Positions 1 through 8,199 of a stretch of 64,000 bases of DNA are shown here, piece after piece. A model generated the notes under the pieces. It ran no database searches. It was not told where the DNA came from and saw only the letters and a list, made by a program, of their open reading frames with translations. The translations under genes and the position numbers were made by a program. Source of the stretch: JAWKIW01 sp046331175 (lineage in GTDB: Bacteria > Actinomycetota > Acidimicrobiia > Acidimicrobiales > Acidimicrobilacustridaceae); the NCBI GenBank assembly GCA_046331175.1, contig JAXLRI010000009.1, positions 1 to 64,000 on the forward strand. Direction: 5' to 3'. Position 1 is the stretch's first letter. Each line of letters opens with the position of its first letter.

Positions 1-1394
1 ACCTCGTCGAATGGGCCGCCACCCAGCCGTGGAGCGACGGCAACGTCGGGATGGTCGGCATCAGCTACTTCGCCATGACCCAGCTCGAGGCCGCCACCCA
101 GAAGCCGCCGCACCTGAAGGCGATCTTCCCGGTGGCGGTGACCACCGACCTCTACGAGGCGGCCCGCCCCCACGGGCTGTTCAACTCGTCGTTCCTCTCG
201 CCGTTCCTCGCCATGATCGGCATCACCTCCGCCCACGGCGACGAGCTGTGGCGGGGGCGACTGCTCGAAGCGGCCCGGCACGTGCTGGAGATCCCGCGCC
301 TCCACAAGAAGTTCGCCACCATGAACGGCGAAGCGGCCGTCACCGTCATGAAGCGCGCCATGCGCCTCCACTACGACCCCCACCCGTGGGACGACCTGTG
401 GCAAGCCGTCGCCGTCGACCACCAGGTGCGCGACGAGTGGTGGGACGAGCGCAACCTCCTGCCGGTCCTCGACCAGGTGGAGATCCCGGTCTACCTCGGC
501 TGCGACTGGCAGAACGTCCCCCTCCACCTCCCCGGCACGTTCTCGACGCTGGCCGCGCTGACCAACAGCCCAGAGGTGCGGGTGGCCATGCTCGGCGAGT
601 TCGGCCTCACCTGGCCCTGGGAGAGCCTCCACGTCGAAGCCCTCGCCTGGTTCGACCACTGGTTGAAGGGCGCCGACACCGGCATCCTCGACGGCCCCCC
701 GATCCGCTACCGGCTGCCCGGCACCGACGACTGGCGCACCGCGGAGCAGTGGCCACCGCCCGAGAGCCGACCGCTCACCCTCGCCCTTGGGTCTGACGGA
801 GCCCTCGCCCCAGGCGATGGCGTTCCCGGGGCACGGTCCTACGTGTGCCCCGGGCCCGGACTGAACCACCAGCTCGGGCGGGCGACCGATCCCGCCACGT
901 CCCTGGCCTGGGAGACCGAGCCGCTCGACACCGACCTCGACCTCGCCGGCGACGTCGAGCTGCGTCTCGAGGCCGCTGCGACCGCGCTCGACACCGCCTG
1001 GATCGCCCTGCTGGAAGACGTCGCTCCCGATGGCACCGCCGAGACGGTGACCCAAGGATGGCTCCAGGCCAGCCTGCGAGCGGTCGACGAGCAGGCCAGC
1101 CGCCCGGGTGCCCCCGTGCTGGCCTGCCGGACGCCGGCGGCCATCCCCGTCGACGAAGTCGTCTCCTACCGGATTCCCCTCGTCGCCAACGCGCGCCGGT
1201 TCGCGGCCGGCCATCGCGTGCGGCTCGTGGTGTGCAGCGACGACCAGCCCGACGACATCCCCGCGGTGATGGCCTTCCGCCACGCCCCGGTCGGCACGAC
1301 GAGCCACAACACGATCCACGCCACCTCGAAGCTGGTGCTGTCCGTCCTGCCCCCCACGACGTCACCCGGAGCCGCGCCGGAGGTCGCCCCGTGA
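1..1394 (+). CDS. CocE/NonD family alpha/beta hydrolase, 5' end missing
   Basis: The reading frame is open from base 3, so the start lies outside the window. The visible part opens with the classic CocE nucleophile region: a W-S-D-G-N-V-G stretch leads to G-I-S-Y, with the nucleophile Ser codon at 63-65. A second landmark, a WFDHWLKG stretch at about 645-670, is typical of the family just before the C-terminal jelly-roll domain of X-Pro dipeptidyl peptidases, which would fill about 700-1394. Members hydrolyse esters or amides such as acyl-proline peptides, cocaine esters and glutaryl amides. I cannot place the catalytic His with confidence, because the usual GPW-x-H motif is replaced. The stop overlaps the next start by 4 bp (GTGA), so the downstream small genes are translationally coupled to it. 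Confidence 0.85.
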   Translation, partial: LVEWAATQPWSDGNVGMVGISYFAMTQLEAATQKPPHLKAIFPVAVTTDLYEAARPHGLFNSSFLSPFLAMIGITSAHGDELWRGRLLEAARHVLEIPRLHKKFATMNGEAAVTVMKRAMRLHYDPHPWDDLWQAVAVDHQVRDEWWDERNLLPVLDQVEIPVYLGCDWQNVPLHLPGTFSTLAALTNSPEVRVAMLGEFGLTWPWESLHVEALAWFDHWLKGADTGILDGPPIRYRLPGTDDWRTAEQWPPPESRPLTLALGSDGALAPGDGVPGARSYVCPGPGLNHQLGRATDPATSLAWETEPLDTDLDLAGDVELRLEAAATALDTAWIALLEDVAPDGTAETVTQGWLQASLRAVDEQASRPGAPVLACRTPAAIPVDEVVSYRIPLVANARRFAAGHRVRLVVCSDDQPDDIPAVMAFRHAPVGTTSHNTIHATSKLVLSVLPPTTSPGAAPEVAP

Positions 1395-1741
1395 GCCACA
1401 CACCCGATGCCGAACCACGAAACGAGATCGAGGCGGCCCTGACGGAGCTCGCCTGGGCGGACCCTGGCATCACCACCGATCCCGGCGCCACCCTCGCCGA
1501 GCTCGGCATCCACCTGCCGGACGGCCTGCACCTCGACGTGCGGATCCAACGACGGGACACCCTGTACTTCGTCATCCCGCCGGCCGAGCACGACGGCGGT
1601 GACCCCGACCACGTGGTCGACCAGATGGACCTCTGGGGCAGCGGCGACCAGTTCGTCTGGATCCTCCCCCAGGACCAGAAGGTCGCGCTGCTGGAGCTTC
1701 GCGAGCAGTACCGACACACCCGAGGCGAGGACCACCGATGA
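1391..1741 (+). CDS. Small protein resembling a nitrile-hydratase-type leader peptide (copy 1)
   Basis: This 116-residue protein starts at a GTG that overlaps the hydrolase stop. Residues 11-65 fit the nitrile-hydratase-like leader peptide (NHLP) pattern known from RiPP precursors: an acidic helix with WADP, then DP-x-ATLAELGI, LPDG, an alternating V/D strand and DTLYFVIPP. The NHLP region is slightly shortened between the first and second DP. The C-terminal 50 residues would be the core, but they contain no Cys and few Ser or Thr, and no modifying enzyme is visible downstream. It could therefore be a recruited leader fold rather than a true precursor. The next gene starts 4 bp before its stop (ATGA) and has the same N-terminal pattern. 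The NHLP call rests on pattern recognition only. Confidence 0.6.
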   Translation: MSHTPDAEPRNEIEAALTELAWADPGITTDPGATLAELGIHLPDGLHLDVRIQRRDTLYFVIPPAEHDGGDPDHVVDQMDLWGSGDQFVWILPQDQKVALLELREQYRHTRGEDHR

Positions 1742-2112
1742 CCACCGACCGCTTCACCGAGCAGTACCGACAGCTGATCAGCGACCCCGAGGCCCGGGCC
1801 GCGCTGCTGGCCGATCCGAAGGCTGCGCTCACCGCCTACTTCGGCGCGATCGTCGACGGCGTCTACCGCATCGAGGTCATCGAGCAGCGCTCCGACACGA
1901 TCACCGCCGTCGTGCCCGCACCGCCCGAGCCCGGGACCGACGCCGCGGCCCGCCTCCAGCAGGTCTCCGGGAGGGTCTTCGACCTGCTCCACAGCGCCGG
2001 CATCGGCGGCTACCTCATCCCCGACGAACAGCTCACCTGGGTGCTCCGAGACATGCGCACCCTCTGGTCATCCGCACCTCCGCCCGCGACCCGGCCCGTG
2101 GGGCGAGGATGA
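1738..2112 (+). CDS. Small protein resembling a nitrile-hydratase-type leader peptide (copy 2)
   Basis: This 124-residue protein overlaps the previous gene by ATGA and the following lipase by ATGA. Residues 8-63 match the NHLP pattern better than copy 1: YRQLISDPEARAALLADPK followed by an AA-L-x-A-Y segment, an I-E-V-I-E strand and S-D-T-I-T-A-V-V-P. The remaining 60 residues form an amphipathic helix, then IPDEQ and an aromatic segment, and end in a Pro/Arg-rich tail. There is no Cys. Both small proteins share an aromatic acidic tail (FVWILPQDQ against GYLIPDEQLTW), so they may be paralogues that act as a pair. The function is unknown. Its place between a peptidase-type hydrolase and a secreted lipase suggests peptide maturation or export, which is inference. 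Confidence 0.6.
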   Translation: MTTDRFTEQYRQLISDPEARAALLADPKAALTAYFGAIVDGVYRIEVIEQRSDTITAVVPAPPEPGTDAAARLQQVSGRVFDLLHSAGIGGYLIPDEQLTWVLRDMRTLWSSAPPPATRPVGRG

Positions 2113-3443
2113 GCACCACCGGTCACCCCTCGCGTCGTCGTTCGGCCCACCCGACGAGTCGATCGCGACACCACAGCACCTCGCGCATCTGTGCCGCTGT
2201 CGTCGTCGGCATCTCGCTCGTCACCGGGGCGTGCTCCGCGGGACGCCAGGGCGCCGAGGACGTCATCGAGCATCGCACCGGAGCAACGTTCGACTCGCTG
2301 TCCAGTCCGCTTCCCTCCGCCCCACCGGGCACCCTCATCAGGAGCGAGCGCCTCTTGGGCGCGCCCGACGGGGCCGAGGCGTTCCGGATCCTCTACCACT
2401 CCACCGATCTCAACGGCGCGGACATCGGCGTGTCGGGAACCGTCGTCGTGCCCTCGGGGCCGGCACCAACCGACGGTCGCACCGTCGTGTCGTGGGCCCA
2501 TCCCACCACCGGTTCCGAACCGCAGTGCGGTCCATCGGTGATGACCGATCCGTTCGAGGTGATGGAGGGCTCCCACGAGCTGCTCGCCGCCGGGTACACC
2601 ATCGCGGCCACCGACTACTCGGGCATGGGGGCCGACGGACCCAACAGCTACCTGATCGGCGAGACCGAAGGCCGCAACGTCCTCGATGCCGCCCGGGCGG
2701 CCCGCAACCTGCTGGACCTCCACGCCAGCCGCGACGTGTTGCTGTGGGGTCACTCCCAGGGTGGACAGGCCGCGCTCTTCGCGGCGCAGATGGCCAAGCA
2801 GTACGCGCCCGAGCTCGCTCTGCGAGCTGTCGCCGTCGCCGCGCCCGCCGCCGAGCTGGGACCGTTGATGGCCGGTCACATGAACGACATCTCGGGCGTG
2901 ACCATCGGGGCCTACGCCTTCGACGCCTACCAGCGCGCCTACGCGCCGACGACGCCCGGACTGAGCCTCGACGACGTGCTCACGCCCGCCGCTCGCCAAG
3001 CCCTGCCGAGGATGGTCCCGTACTGCCTGCTGACCCAGGCCAAGGAGATCCATGCCATCGGCCAACCGCTGGTCGGCAGCTTCTTCACCGCCGACCCCAC
3101 CAAGGTCGAGCCCTGGGCGACGTTGCTGATCGAGAACACCCCAGGGCGAGCACCGATCGGCGTGCCCATGTTCGTGGCGCAGGGCGAATCGGACACGCTC
3201 GTCCTCCCGGCCACGACGGACGACTACGTGCAGAAGCTCTGCGCCAGCGGCGAGCACGTGCAGTACCACCGCTACGCCGACATCGACCACGGCCTGGTGG
3301 GTTGGCGTGCCGTGCCCGCGGTCATCCCGTTCTTCGCGGACGTCGTCGCCGGGCGCACCCCGGCGAGCACCTGCTCGACCAGCGTCCCCGTCGAGCCGGC
3401 CACCCCGCCCGGAACGCAAGCGAACCCCATCCCCACGCCATAG
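2109..3443 (+). CDS. Secreted lipase (LIP/secretory lipase type alpha/beta hydrolase)
   Basis: The start ATG overlaps the preceding stop and yields 444 residues. A basic N-terminus is followed by a hydrophobic segment (about 28-40) ending in VTGAC at Cys42, a possible but imperfect lipobox, so it is exported and perhaps lipid-anchored. The nucleophile elbow GHSQGG lies at 214-219 (Ser216), with a D-Y-S-G-M-G oxyanion-type segment at about 159-164. A late E-S-D and an I-D-H-G near 410 are good candidates for the catalytic Asp and His. Length and motifs fit bacterial relatives of fungal secretory lipases, which hydrolyse acylglycerols outside the cell. It is the last gene of the four-gene coupled run that begins with the CocE-like hydrolase. 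Confidence 0.85.
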   Translation: MSTTGHPSRRRSAHPTSRSRHHSTSRICAAVVVGISLVTGACSAGRQGAEDVIEHRTGATFDSLSSPLPSAPPGTLIRSERLLGAPDGAEAFRILYHSTDLNGADIGVSGTVVVPSGPAPTDGRTVVSWAHPTTGSEPQCGPSVMTDPFEVMEGSHELLAAGYTIAATDYSGMGADGPNSYLIGETEGRNVLDAARAARNLLDLHASRDVLLWGHSQGGQAALFAAQMAKQYAPELALRAVAVAAPAAELGPLMAGHMNDISGVTIGAYAFDAYQRAYAPTTPGLSLDDVLTPAARQALPRMVPYCLLTQAKEIHAIGQPLVGSFFTADPTKVEPWATLLIENTPGRAPIGVPMFVAQGESDTLVLPATTDDYVQKLCASGEHVQYHRYADIDHGLVGWRAVPAVIPFFADVVAGRTPASTCSTSVPVEPATPPGTQANPIPTP

Positions 3444-3507
3444 CCCGCACGACCACCGCGTCCGGCATCGTCTCGAACCGCGGAGCGGATCCGGATCCTC
3501 GGGAGTG

Positions 3508-3557
<50 letters not shown>

Positions 3558-3674
3558 TGTAGCTGTTGATGCAGCCAGTCAGGCCGGACCGACGCTCCGC
3601 CTCGCCGATCGCCCCGCACCCCGACCGGCCGTTGGGGCCGAGGCCGACCCGACGTGCGGACCCGACGCCTCCGG

Positions 3675-4916
3675 CTACGGGGTCTGGATCAGCGGGCTCA
3701 GAAAGTCCTCGAGAGCGTGAGACACGTCGGGAGCGTGCGGCTCGTCCCCGCACGTCCTGCAGTAGACGATCACCTGCTTGCACGAGTCGTAGGTCTGGAG
3801 ACTGATCGCCTGCTGGGCCACCACCGCCCCGGTCGACGCCGCGTACACGGTGACGTCGGTGACCTGTCGCCACGAGGGCACCTTCACGCCGTTGGCCCCG
3901 TCCGGCCAACAGTCGAACGCGTGCTCGACCGGATGGCGGTTCAGGCAGGCCACGAGCTGGACCGTGTCCAGCTCCGGCCCGGACGCGTAGTCCGACACCT
4001 GCTTCTTGGGGTTGAAGCTGTACGGGTCATAGGCGCCGCTGAGCTGCCGGTCCCAGGCCTGGAGCGGGTGGACACCCGGGCCGGGCTGGTAGGGCGCCGA
4101 CAGGGCCGAGGGCTTCTGGGACGCACACAGCGCCGCCAGCGCACCCTTGGTCACGTGCGGGACCGTCGAGGTGGTCGCCTGCTCCGTGGTGGTCGACGTA
4201 CCCGGCGAACCGGCCGCAGCTGCGGTCGTCGTGTCCGGTGATCGCCGCGCCACGAGGACCACGCCGGCGACGACCGCCACCACCACGAGCAGTCCGATCG
4301 CGACCAACGAGGGCCGGCGCCTGGATGCGGCCGTCGAGGCATCGGCACCACCTACGGCCGGCGCGTAGCCCAGCGCCGCGGCCAGGGACTGGAGCTCCGC
4401 CGCCGATCCCCAAACCTCGACGCGGAGGCCCTTGATGCGCACGGCGAGGCAGTCGTCGTCGAGGAGGTCGACCGACACGTCGCGTCGCGCGACCCTCGCC
4501 GTCAGCCGACGCGGCTGCTTGGATCCCATCGACGAGCACTCGAGGACCAGCAGGTTGTGCCGGTTGACCGCCCACACCATGTGGTCGCGAAGCCCGAGCT
4601 GGCGCTGCGCCGCTCGCAGGGCCTGCCGCTCCGAGGCGGACCGCTTCGCCTGCTGCGGCGGCGTGAGGGGCCGAGCGCCGAGGGCCACGACGATGAGGCT
4701 GCCGAGCCCACCGACGACACCGCCCACGACGACGGCGCCGAGGACGCCCAGCTGGGCCCCGATCGTGATGCCGACCATCCCGCTGATCGACGTCACGATG
4801 ATCGAGACGATGGGCGCAGGTGGCCGGGAGCTCACGGGTACCACCGCCGTGAACTCGTGACCCGCCGGGGGCGGTCCGCCGAGCACCTTCTCCACCTGAA
4901 CCGTGAGCCCCGCCAT
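3675..4916 (-). CDS. Membrane protein of unknown function with extracytoplasmic Cys-containing domain
   Basis: This 413-residue protein has no family I recognise. A short N-terminal domain is followed by two hydrophobic segments at about 35-80. A cytoplasmic, basic region (about 85-195) contains an R-H-N-L-L-V-L-E-C strand that looks like a PH-type or bacterial-PH-like domain. A third membrane segment lies at about 207-225, then a Thr/Ser-rich linker and a C-terminal domain of about 160 residues with six or more Cys, including CRTC near the end. This domain is probably outside the cell and disulfide-bonded. The start ATG follows GGGAGGGG at a good ribosome-binding distance. It converges on the lipase and stands alone. 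Confidence 0.75.
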   Translation of the reverse strand: MAGLTVQVEKVLGGPPPAGHEFTAVVPVSSRPPAPIVSIIVTSISGMVGITIGAQLGVLGAVVVGGVVGGLGSLIVVALGARPLTPPQQAKRSASERQALRAAQRQLGLRDHMVWAVNRHNLLVLECSSMGSKQPRRLTARVARRDVSVDLLDDDCLAVRIKGLRVEVWGSAAELQSLAAALGYAPAVGGADASTAASRRRPSLVAIGLLVVVAVVAGVVLVARRSPDTTTAAAAGSPGTSTTTEQATTSTVPHVTKGALAALCASQKPSALSAPYQPGPGVHPLQAWDRQLSGAYDPYSFNPKKQVSDYASGPELDTVQLVACLNRHPVEHAFDCWPDGANGVKVPSWRQVTDVTVYAASTGAVVAQQAISLQTYDSCKQVIVYCRTCGDEPHAPDVSHALEDFLSPLIQTP

Positions 4917-5153
4917 CGTCCCCTCCCGCGAGGTCGACCACCACGACGAAGCCGGAACCGTAGCGCGACCGATGAGTCCGATCCGGCGCGCCGGTCAGCG
5001 GCGCTGACCCCTCCGCACCGACGCCGCCGGCGGGAGGCGCTCCGGGTCCGGTTCGGCGACCTGGCTTCGCGTGCACCGACGAGCTGGGGCCCGATCCGGA
5101 GGTCCGGGGCGACGGGCGATGGCGGTTGCCGGCAGGTGCGCGACACTCGCTCG

Positions 5154-5537
5154 ATGGCTGGCATCGAGGTGCTGCGGACCATGTTCACCGAGGTGGTCGA
5201 GGCGAAGGACGTCGCACAGGCGGGCCGCTTCTACCACCCCGACTTCGAGATGACGAGCAACGGCATCACCCAGGCCTATGACGCCTTCGTCGCCGGCCAC
5301 GAGCGGGTCTACGCCACACCGATCTCCTACTCGATCCGCTACGACGAGGACGCCTGGGTGGACGCCGGCGACCGCATCGCCGGTCGGGTCTGGATCACCA
5401 TCACCCGACCGGGTGATGACCCCGTGACCATCGAGGTGGTCCTGATCGCCACCCTGGTCGACGGGCTCATCCACCGGCTGTGGGAGCTCACCTGGCCCGA
5501 TTGGTCGAAGGAACCGGCCCTCGACGACTACGGGTGA
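5154..5537 (+). CDS. SnoaL-like / NTF2-fold protein
   Basis: This 127-residue protein has the size and pattern of the SnoaL/ketosteroid-isomerase-like NTF2 fold: an N-terminal helix with MFTEVVEAKD, then F-Y-H-P-D-F-E, then a curved sheet ending in H-R-L-W-E-L-T. The fold forms a small cavity used by isomerases, cyclases and hydratases, but also by proteins of unknown role. No catalytic Asp pair can be assigned safely. The ATG at 5154 is chosen because the open frame upstream lacks gene-like sequence. It is a single gene; the deacetylase-like gene 80 bp downstream is probably separate. Confidence 0.75.
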   Translation: MAGIEVLRTMFTEVVEAKDVAQAGRFYHPDFEMTSNGITQAYDAFVAGHERVYATPISYSIRYDEDAWVDAGDRIAGRVWITITRPGDDPVTIEVVLIATLVDGLIHRLWELTWPDWSKEPALDDYG

Positions 5538-5619
5538 TCCCCGCGGCCGCCACCCCGGCGTCCGCACCGGTGGAGACCTGACACCAGGGTCGATGGTGGG
5601 CGTGGGAGCATCTCCCCCC

Positions 5620-6507
5620 GTGACCCTCGATCGTCGACGCTTCCTGGCCGGCCTCCTCGCCGCCGCCGCCGGGGCGGCCGCCACCGCCTGCGGCGCCTCC
5701 GGATCGTCGAACGCCGACAGCGCCGCGCCCGGCTCGGCGTCCTCGGCGCCGGGCAGCTCGGTGGCGCCATCCTCCAGCGCCGCGGCGGCCAGCTCGACCA
5801 GCCGCCCGGGGGCCAGCTCGACCTCGACCACGAACGAGCCGACCACCACCGCCGGCAAGGAGTCGACCACCACCTCCTCGGCGGCCGGTGGGCCCGCGCC
5901 GTTCGTCGTCCACGGCCCGGCCCAGCCCGACCGCGTGGCGCTCACCTTCCACACCAACGGCGACCTGGCCCTGGCCGAGAAGCTGCTCAAGACCGTCGAG
6001 TCCCGTCAGGTGCCGATCACCACGTTCATCATCGGCAGCTGGCTCGACGCCAACCCGAAGATGGCCAAGCGGATCATGGACGGCGGCCACGAGCTGGCCA
6101 ACCACACCTACACCCACCCCACGTTCTCCAGCCTCACCCGAGCCCAGGTGGTCACCGAGATCACCAAGTGCCGCGACACGCTCGCCAAGCTGAGCGGCGG
6201 CCAGGGCGGCCGGTGGTTCCGGCCGAGCGGCTTCGACGACGGCACCGAGAGCCCGTCGGCCATGATCCTCGAGGAGGCCGGCAAGGCCGGCTACCAGGCG
6301 GTCCTCGGGTTCGACGTCGACCCGTACGACTACCGCGACCCCGGCCGCGACGCCGTCGTGTCGAGGACGCTCGCCGCGGTGAAGCCCGGCTCGATCGTCA
6401 GCCTCCACTTCGGCCACCAGGGCACCGTCGACGCCCTTCCAGCCATCCTCGACGGGCTGGCGGCGAAGAACCTCCAGCCGGTCACGCTCAGCACCCTGCT
6501 CGGGTAG
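5620..6507 (+). CDS. Polysaccharide deacetylase-like (NodB-fold) Tat lipoprotein lacking the usual catalytic Asp
   Basis: A twin-arginine signal (D-R-R-R-F-L at the very N-terminus) is followed by an Ala-rich segment and TAC, so the protein is exported by Tat and lipid-anchored. A long Ser/Thr/Ala-rich linker leads to a NodB-type domain from about 5930. The metal motif HTYTH is present (about 6103-6117). Motif 1, normally TFDD with the catalytic base, reads T-F-H-T-N-G-D, and motif 3 reads R-P-S-G-F rather than R-P-P-Y-G. It may bind glycans, use another base, or have lost activity. GTG 5620 puts the Tat motif at the N-terminus; ATG 5593 is an in-frame alternative that adds nine residues. It would act on cell-wall or capsular polysaccharide. 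Confidence 0.8.
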   Translation: MTLDRRRFLAGLLAAAAGAAATACGASGSSNADSAAPGSASSAPGSSVAPSSSAAAASSTSRPGASSTSTTNEPTTTAGKESTTTSSAAGGPAPFVVHGPAQPDRVALTFHTNGDLALAEKLLKTVESRQVPITTFIIGSWLDANPKMAKRIMDGGHELANHTYTHPTFSSLTRAQVVTEITKCRDTLAKLSGGQGGRWFRPSGFDDGTESPSAMILEEAGKAGYQAVLGFDVDPYDYRDPGRDAVVSRTLAAVKPGSIVSLHFGHQGTVDALPAILDGLAAKNLQPVTLSTLLG

Positions 6508-6593
6508 CCCGACGGCCAGCGACGCGCGGCTCGTCCGGCCTCGCGGTCGGTTCCTGGATCGACGACGCGCCACGGGGACGGGCGAACGCCGGC

Positions 6594-7112
6594 TCAGCGC
6601 GTCGTGGAGCTGGTGGGAGCACCGACGCCGACGTCGGCGGCGAAGTTCGGGCAGTTGTCCTTGACCCAGCTGTCGACGTTGGTCTGGGCGGTCCCGACCG
6701 TCACCGAGGTCGCGTCCTCGGCCGACTGCATCGCCTGCGCCTGAGCGTTGAGCGACGCCAGGTCGGACTGGATCGCCGCCGGGGCGTTGGCGGCGATCGC
6801 CGCGTAGTCCTGCTTGAACTGGGCGAAGCCCGACGGCGTGGCGACGTTGGCGGTGATGCTCTTGATGAATGTCGTGTACTGCTGGCAGAACGCCTGCGTG
6901 CTGGCCCCGGCCGTGCTCGTGCCGGGCGCAACCGTGCTCGCAGCCGCCGTCCCCGCCGTCGACGCGGAGCTGCGCGAGGTGGACGTCGAGGTGGTGGCCG
7001 ACGTCGACGAGCTGCTCGAGCAGCCGGCGACCGCGAGGCCCAGCGCGACGACGGCGAGGGCGGGACGTGCGGCCCACCGGACCGCTGACCGGGTCGGAGA
7101 TGTCGGGTTCAC
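6594..7112 (-). CDS. Small secreted lipoprotein, function unknown
   Basis: The GTG start at 7112 follows a GAGGAG ribosome site. The 172-residue product has a signal peptide ending in AVAGC (Cys about 31), then a 40-residue Ser/Thr/Ala linker and a helical domain. This domain has two Cys (in AFCQQY and DNCPNF) spaced about 100 residues apart, probably a disulfide closing a helical bundle. The composition (A-I-A-A-N-A-P and Q-S-D-L-A-S-L-N stretches) is like many actinobacterial lipoproteins without a known role. The upstream frame extension to 7415 is rejected because it is Arg/Pro-rich, as expected of a non-coding frame. Confidence 0.75.
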   Translation of the reverse strand: MNPTSPTRSAVRWAARPALAVVALGLAVAGCSSSSSTSATTSTSTSRSSASTAGTAAASTVAPGTSTAGASTQAFCQQYTTFIKSITANVATPSGFAQFKQDYAAIAANAPAAIQSDLASLNAQAQAMQSAEDATSVTVGTAQTNVDSWVKDNCPNFAADVGVGAPTSSTTR

Positions 7113-7347
7113 GTGATCGCTCCTCGGCTCGGGTGCCACAGGCACGAGCGCGACGGGCTGCGCCGCGCTGCGCACTTCCCATCGGCCCCGGTGCGGTCGT
7201 CCTCCATGGGCACAACGCACCGAATCGGCGCACCACCGGCGGATCGCACGGGTCGGGGGCGGGCCGCCATCGTGCCGATGGCAGCGAGGGGACGGCGGTG
7301 GGCGCCGACGACCGTGACCTCGGCCGAGATCGGCTGGCGCGGCTGCG

Positions 7348-8199
7348 TCAGTCGGTGGTGCGCGCCCGGTAGCGGCGCAACGACGCCGCGCCGGCCACCA
7401 CGATGAGGACGACACACCACGCCCACGCCGCGGTCACCGGGTGCTCGAGCGGCCAGCTCGAGGTCCCCACCGGCGCCGGCGGGTTCCCGAACAGCTCGCG
7501 CACGGCCGCCACCACCGCGGTGATGGGGTTCCAGGCGGCGAACCGCTGCAGCACCTCGGGCAGGCTGGCGATGGGCACGAAGGCGTTCGAGACGAACGTC
7601 AGCGGGAAGATGATGACGAAGGCGATGCCCATCACGGCGTCGGGCGAGCGGACGCTGAGCCCGACCAACGTCCCGATCCAGATCATCGCCGAGGCGAAGG
7701 CCAGCAGGAGGGCGAACGCGCCGACCACCGAGAGCACGTCGTTGTGGGTGCGCCACCCGACGATCAGCCCGGCCCCGACCAGCACGACCATCGACAGGGT
7801 GAGGCCGGCGATCTCGGCGGCGAAGTGGCCGAGCAGGTACGCCAGCCGAGGCGCGGGCAGCGATCGGAACCGATCGATGACGCCCTCGGTGAGGTCGGTG
7901 GCGATCGACGTGGCGGGACCGGTCATGCCGAAGGCCAGGGACTGCACGAGGATGCCGCTGATGACGTACTCGCGGTAGCTGCCGCCCTGGATCTCGATGG
8001 CGCCGCCGAACACGTAGGCGAACAGCAGCACGAACATGAGCGGCTGCAGCGTGACGTCGAGCAGCTTCTCGGGGATCTGGCGGATGTGGGCGATGTTGCG
8101 GGCGGCGAACACGAGGGTGTCGTCCCACAGCTCTCGCACGGGTCCGGGCCGGCGGATGGTGGCGGGTGCGCCTCGGTCGTCGAGGCGGAGGGCGGTCAT
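7348..8199 (-). CDS. ABC transporter permease, DrrB/ABC-2 type
   Basis: This 283-residue membrane protein has six hydrophobic segments and the ABC-2 (DrrB/NodJ) pattern: an N-terminal cytoplasmic stretch with R-N-I-A-H-I-R, the Q-P-L-M-F-V-L-L-F segment and the late F-P-L-T-F-V-S-N-A-F-V-P motif typical of daunorubicin-exporter permeases. It would pair with the ATPase encoded just upstream to export a hydrophobic compound. Its ATG overlaps the ATPase stop by 4 bp, so the two are coupled. Expression is probably controlled by the divergent TetR gene. The substrate cannot be read from the sequence. Confidence 0.92.
   Translation of the reverse strand: MTALRLDDRGAPATIRRPGPVRELWDDTLVFAARNIAHIRQIPEKLLDVTLQPLMFVLLFAYVFGGAIEIQGGSYREYVISGILVQSLAFGMTGPATSIATDLTEGVIDRFRSLPAPRLAYLLGHFAAEIAGLTLSMVVLVGAGLIVGWRTHNDVLSVVGAFALLLAFASAMIWIGTLVGLSVRSPDAVMGIAFVIIFPLTFVSNAFVPIASLPEVLQRFAAWNPITAVVAAVRELFGNPPAPVGTSSWPLEHPVTAAWAWCVVLIVVAGAASLRRYRARTTD

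Noticed and set aside
1391..2112. Thiazole/oxazole-modified peptide cluster
   Set aside because: Neither small protein has a Cys, the Ser/Thr content is low, and no cyclodehydratase or YcaO gene is visible, so only the leader likeness is claimed.
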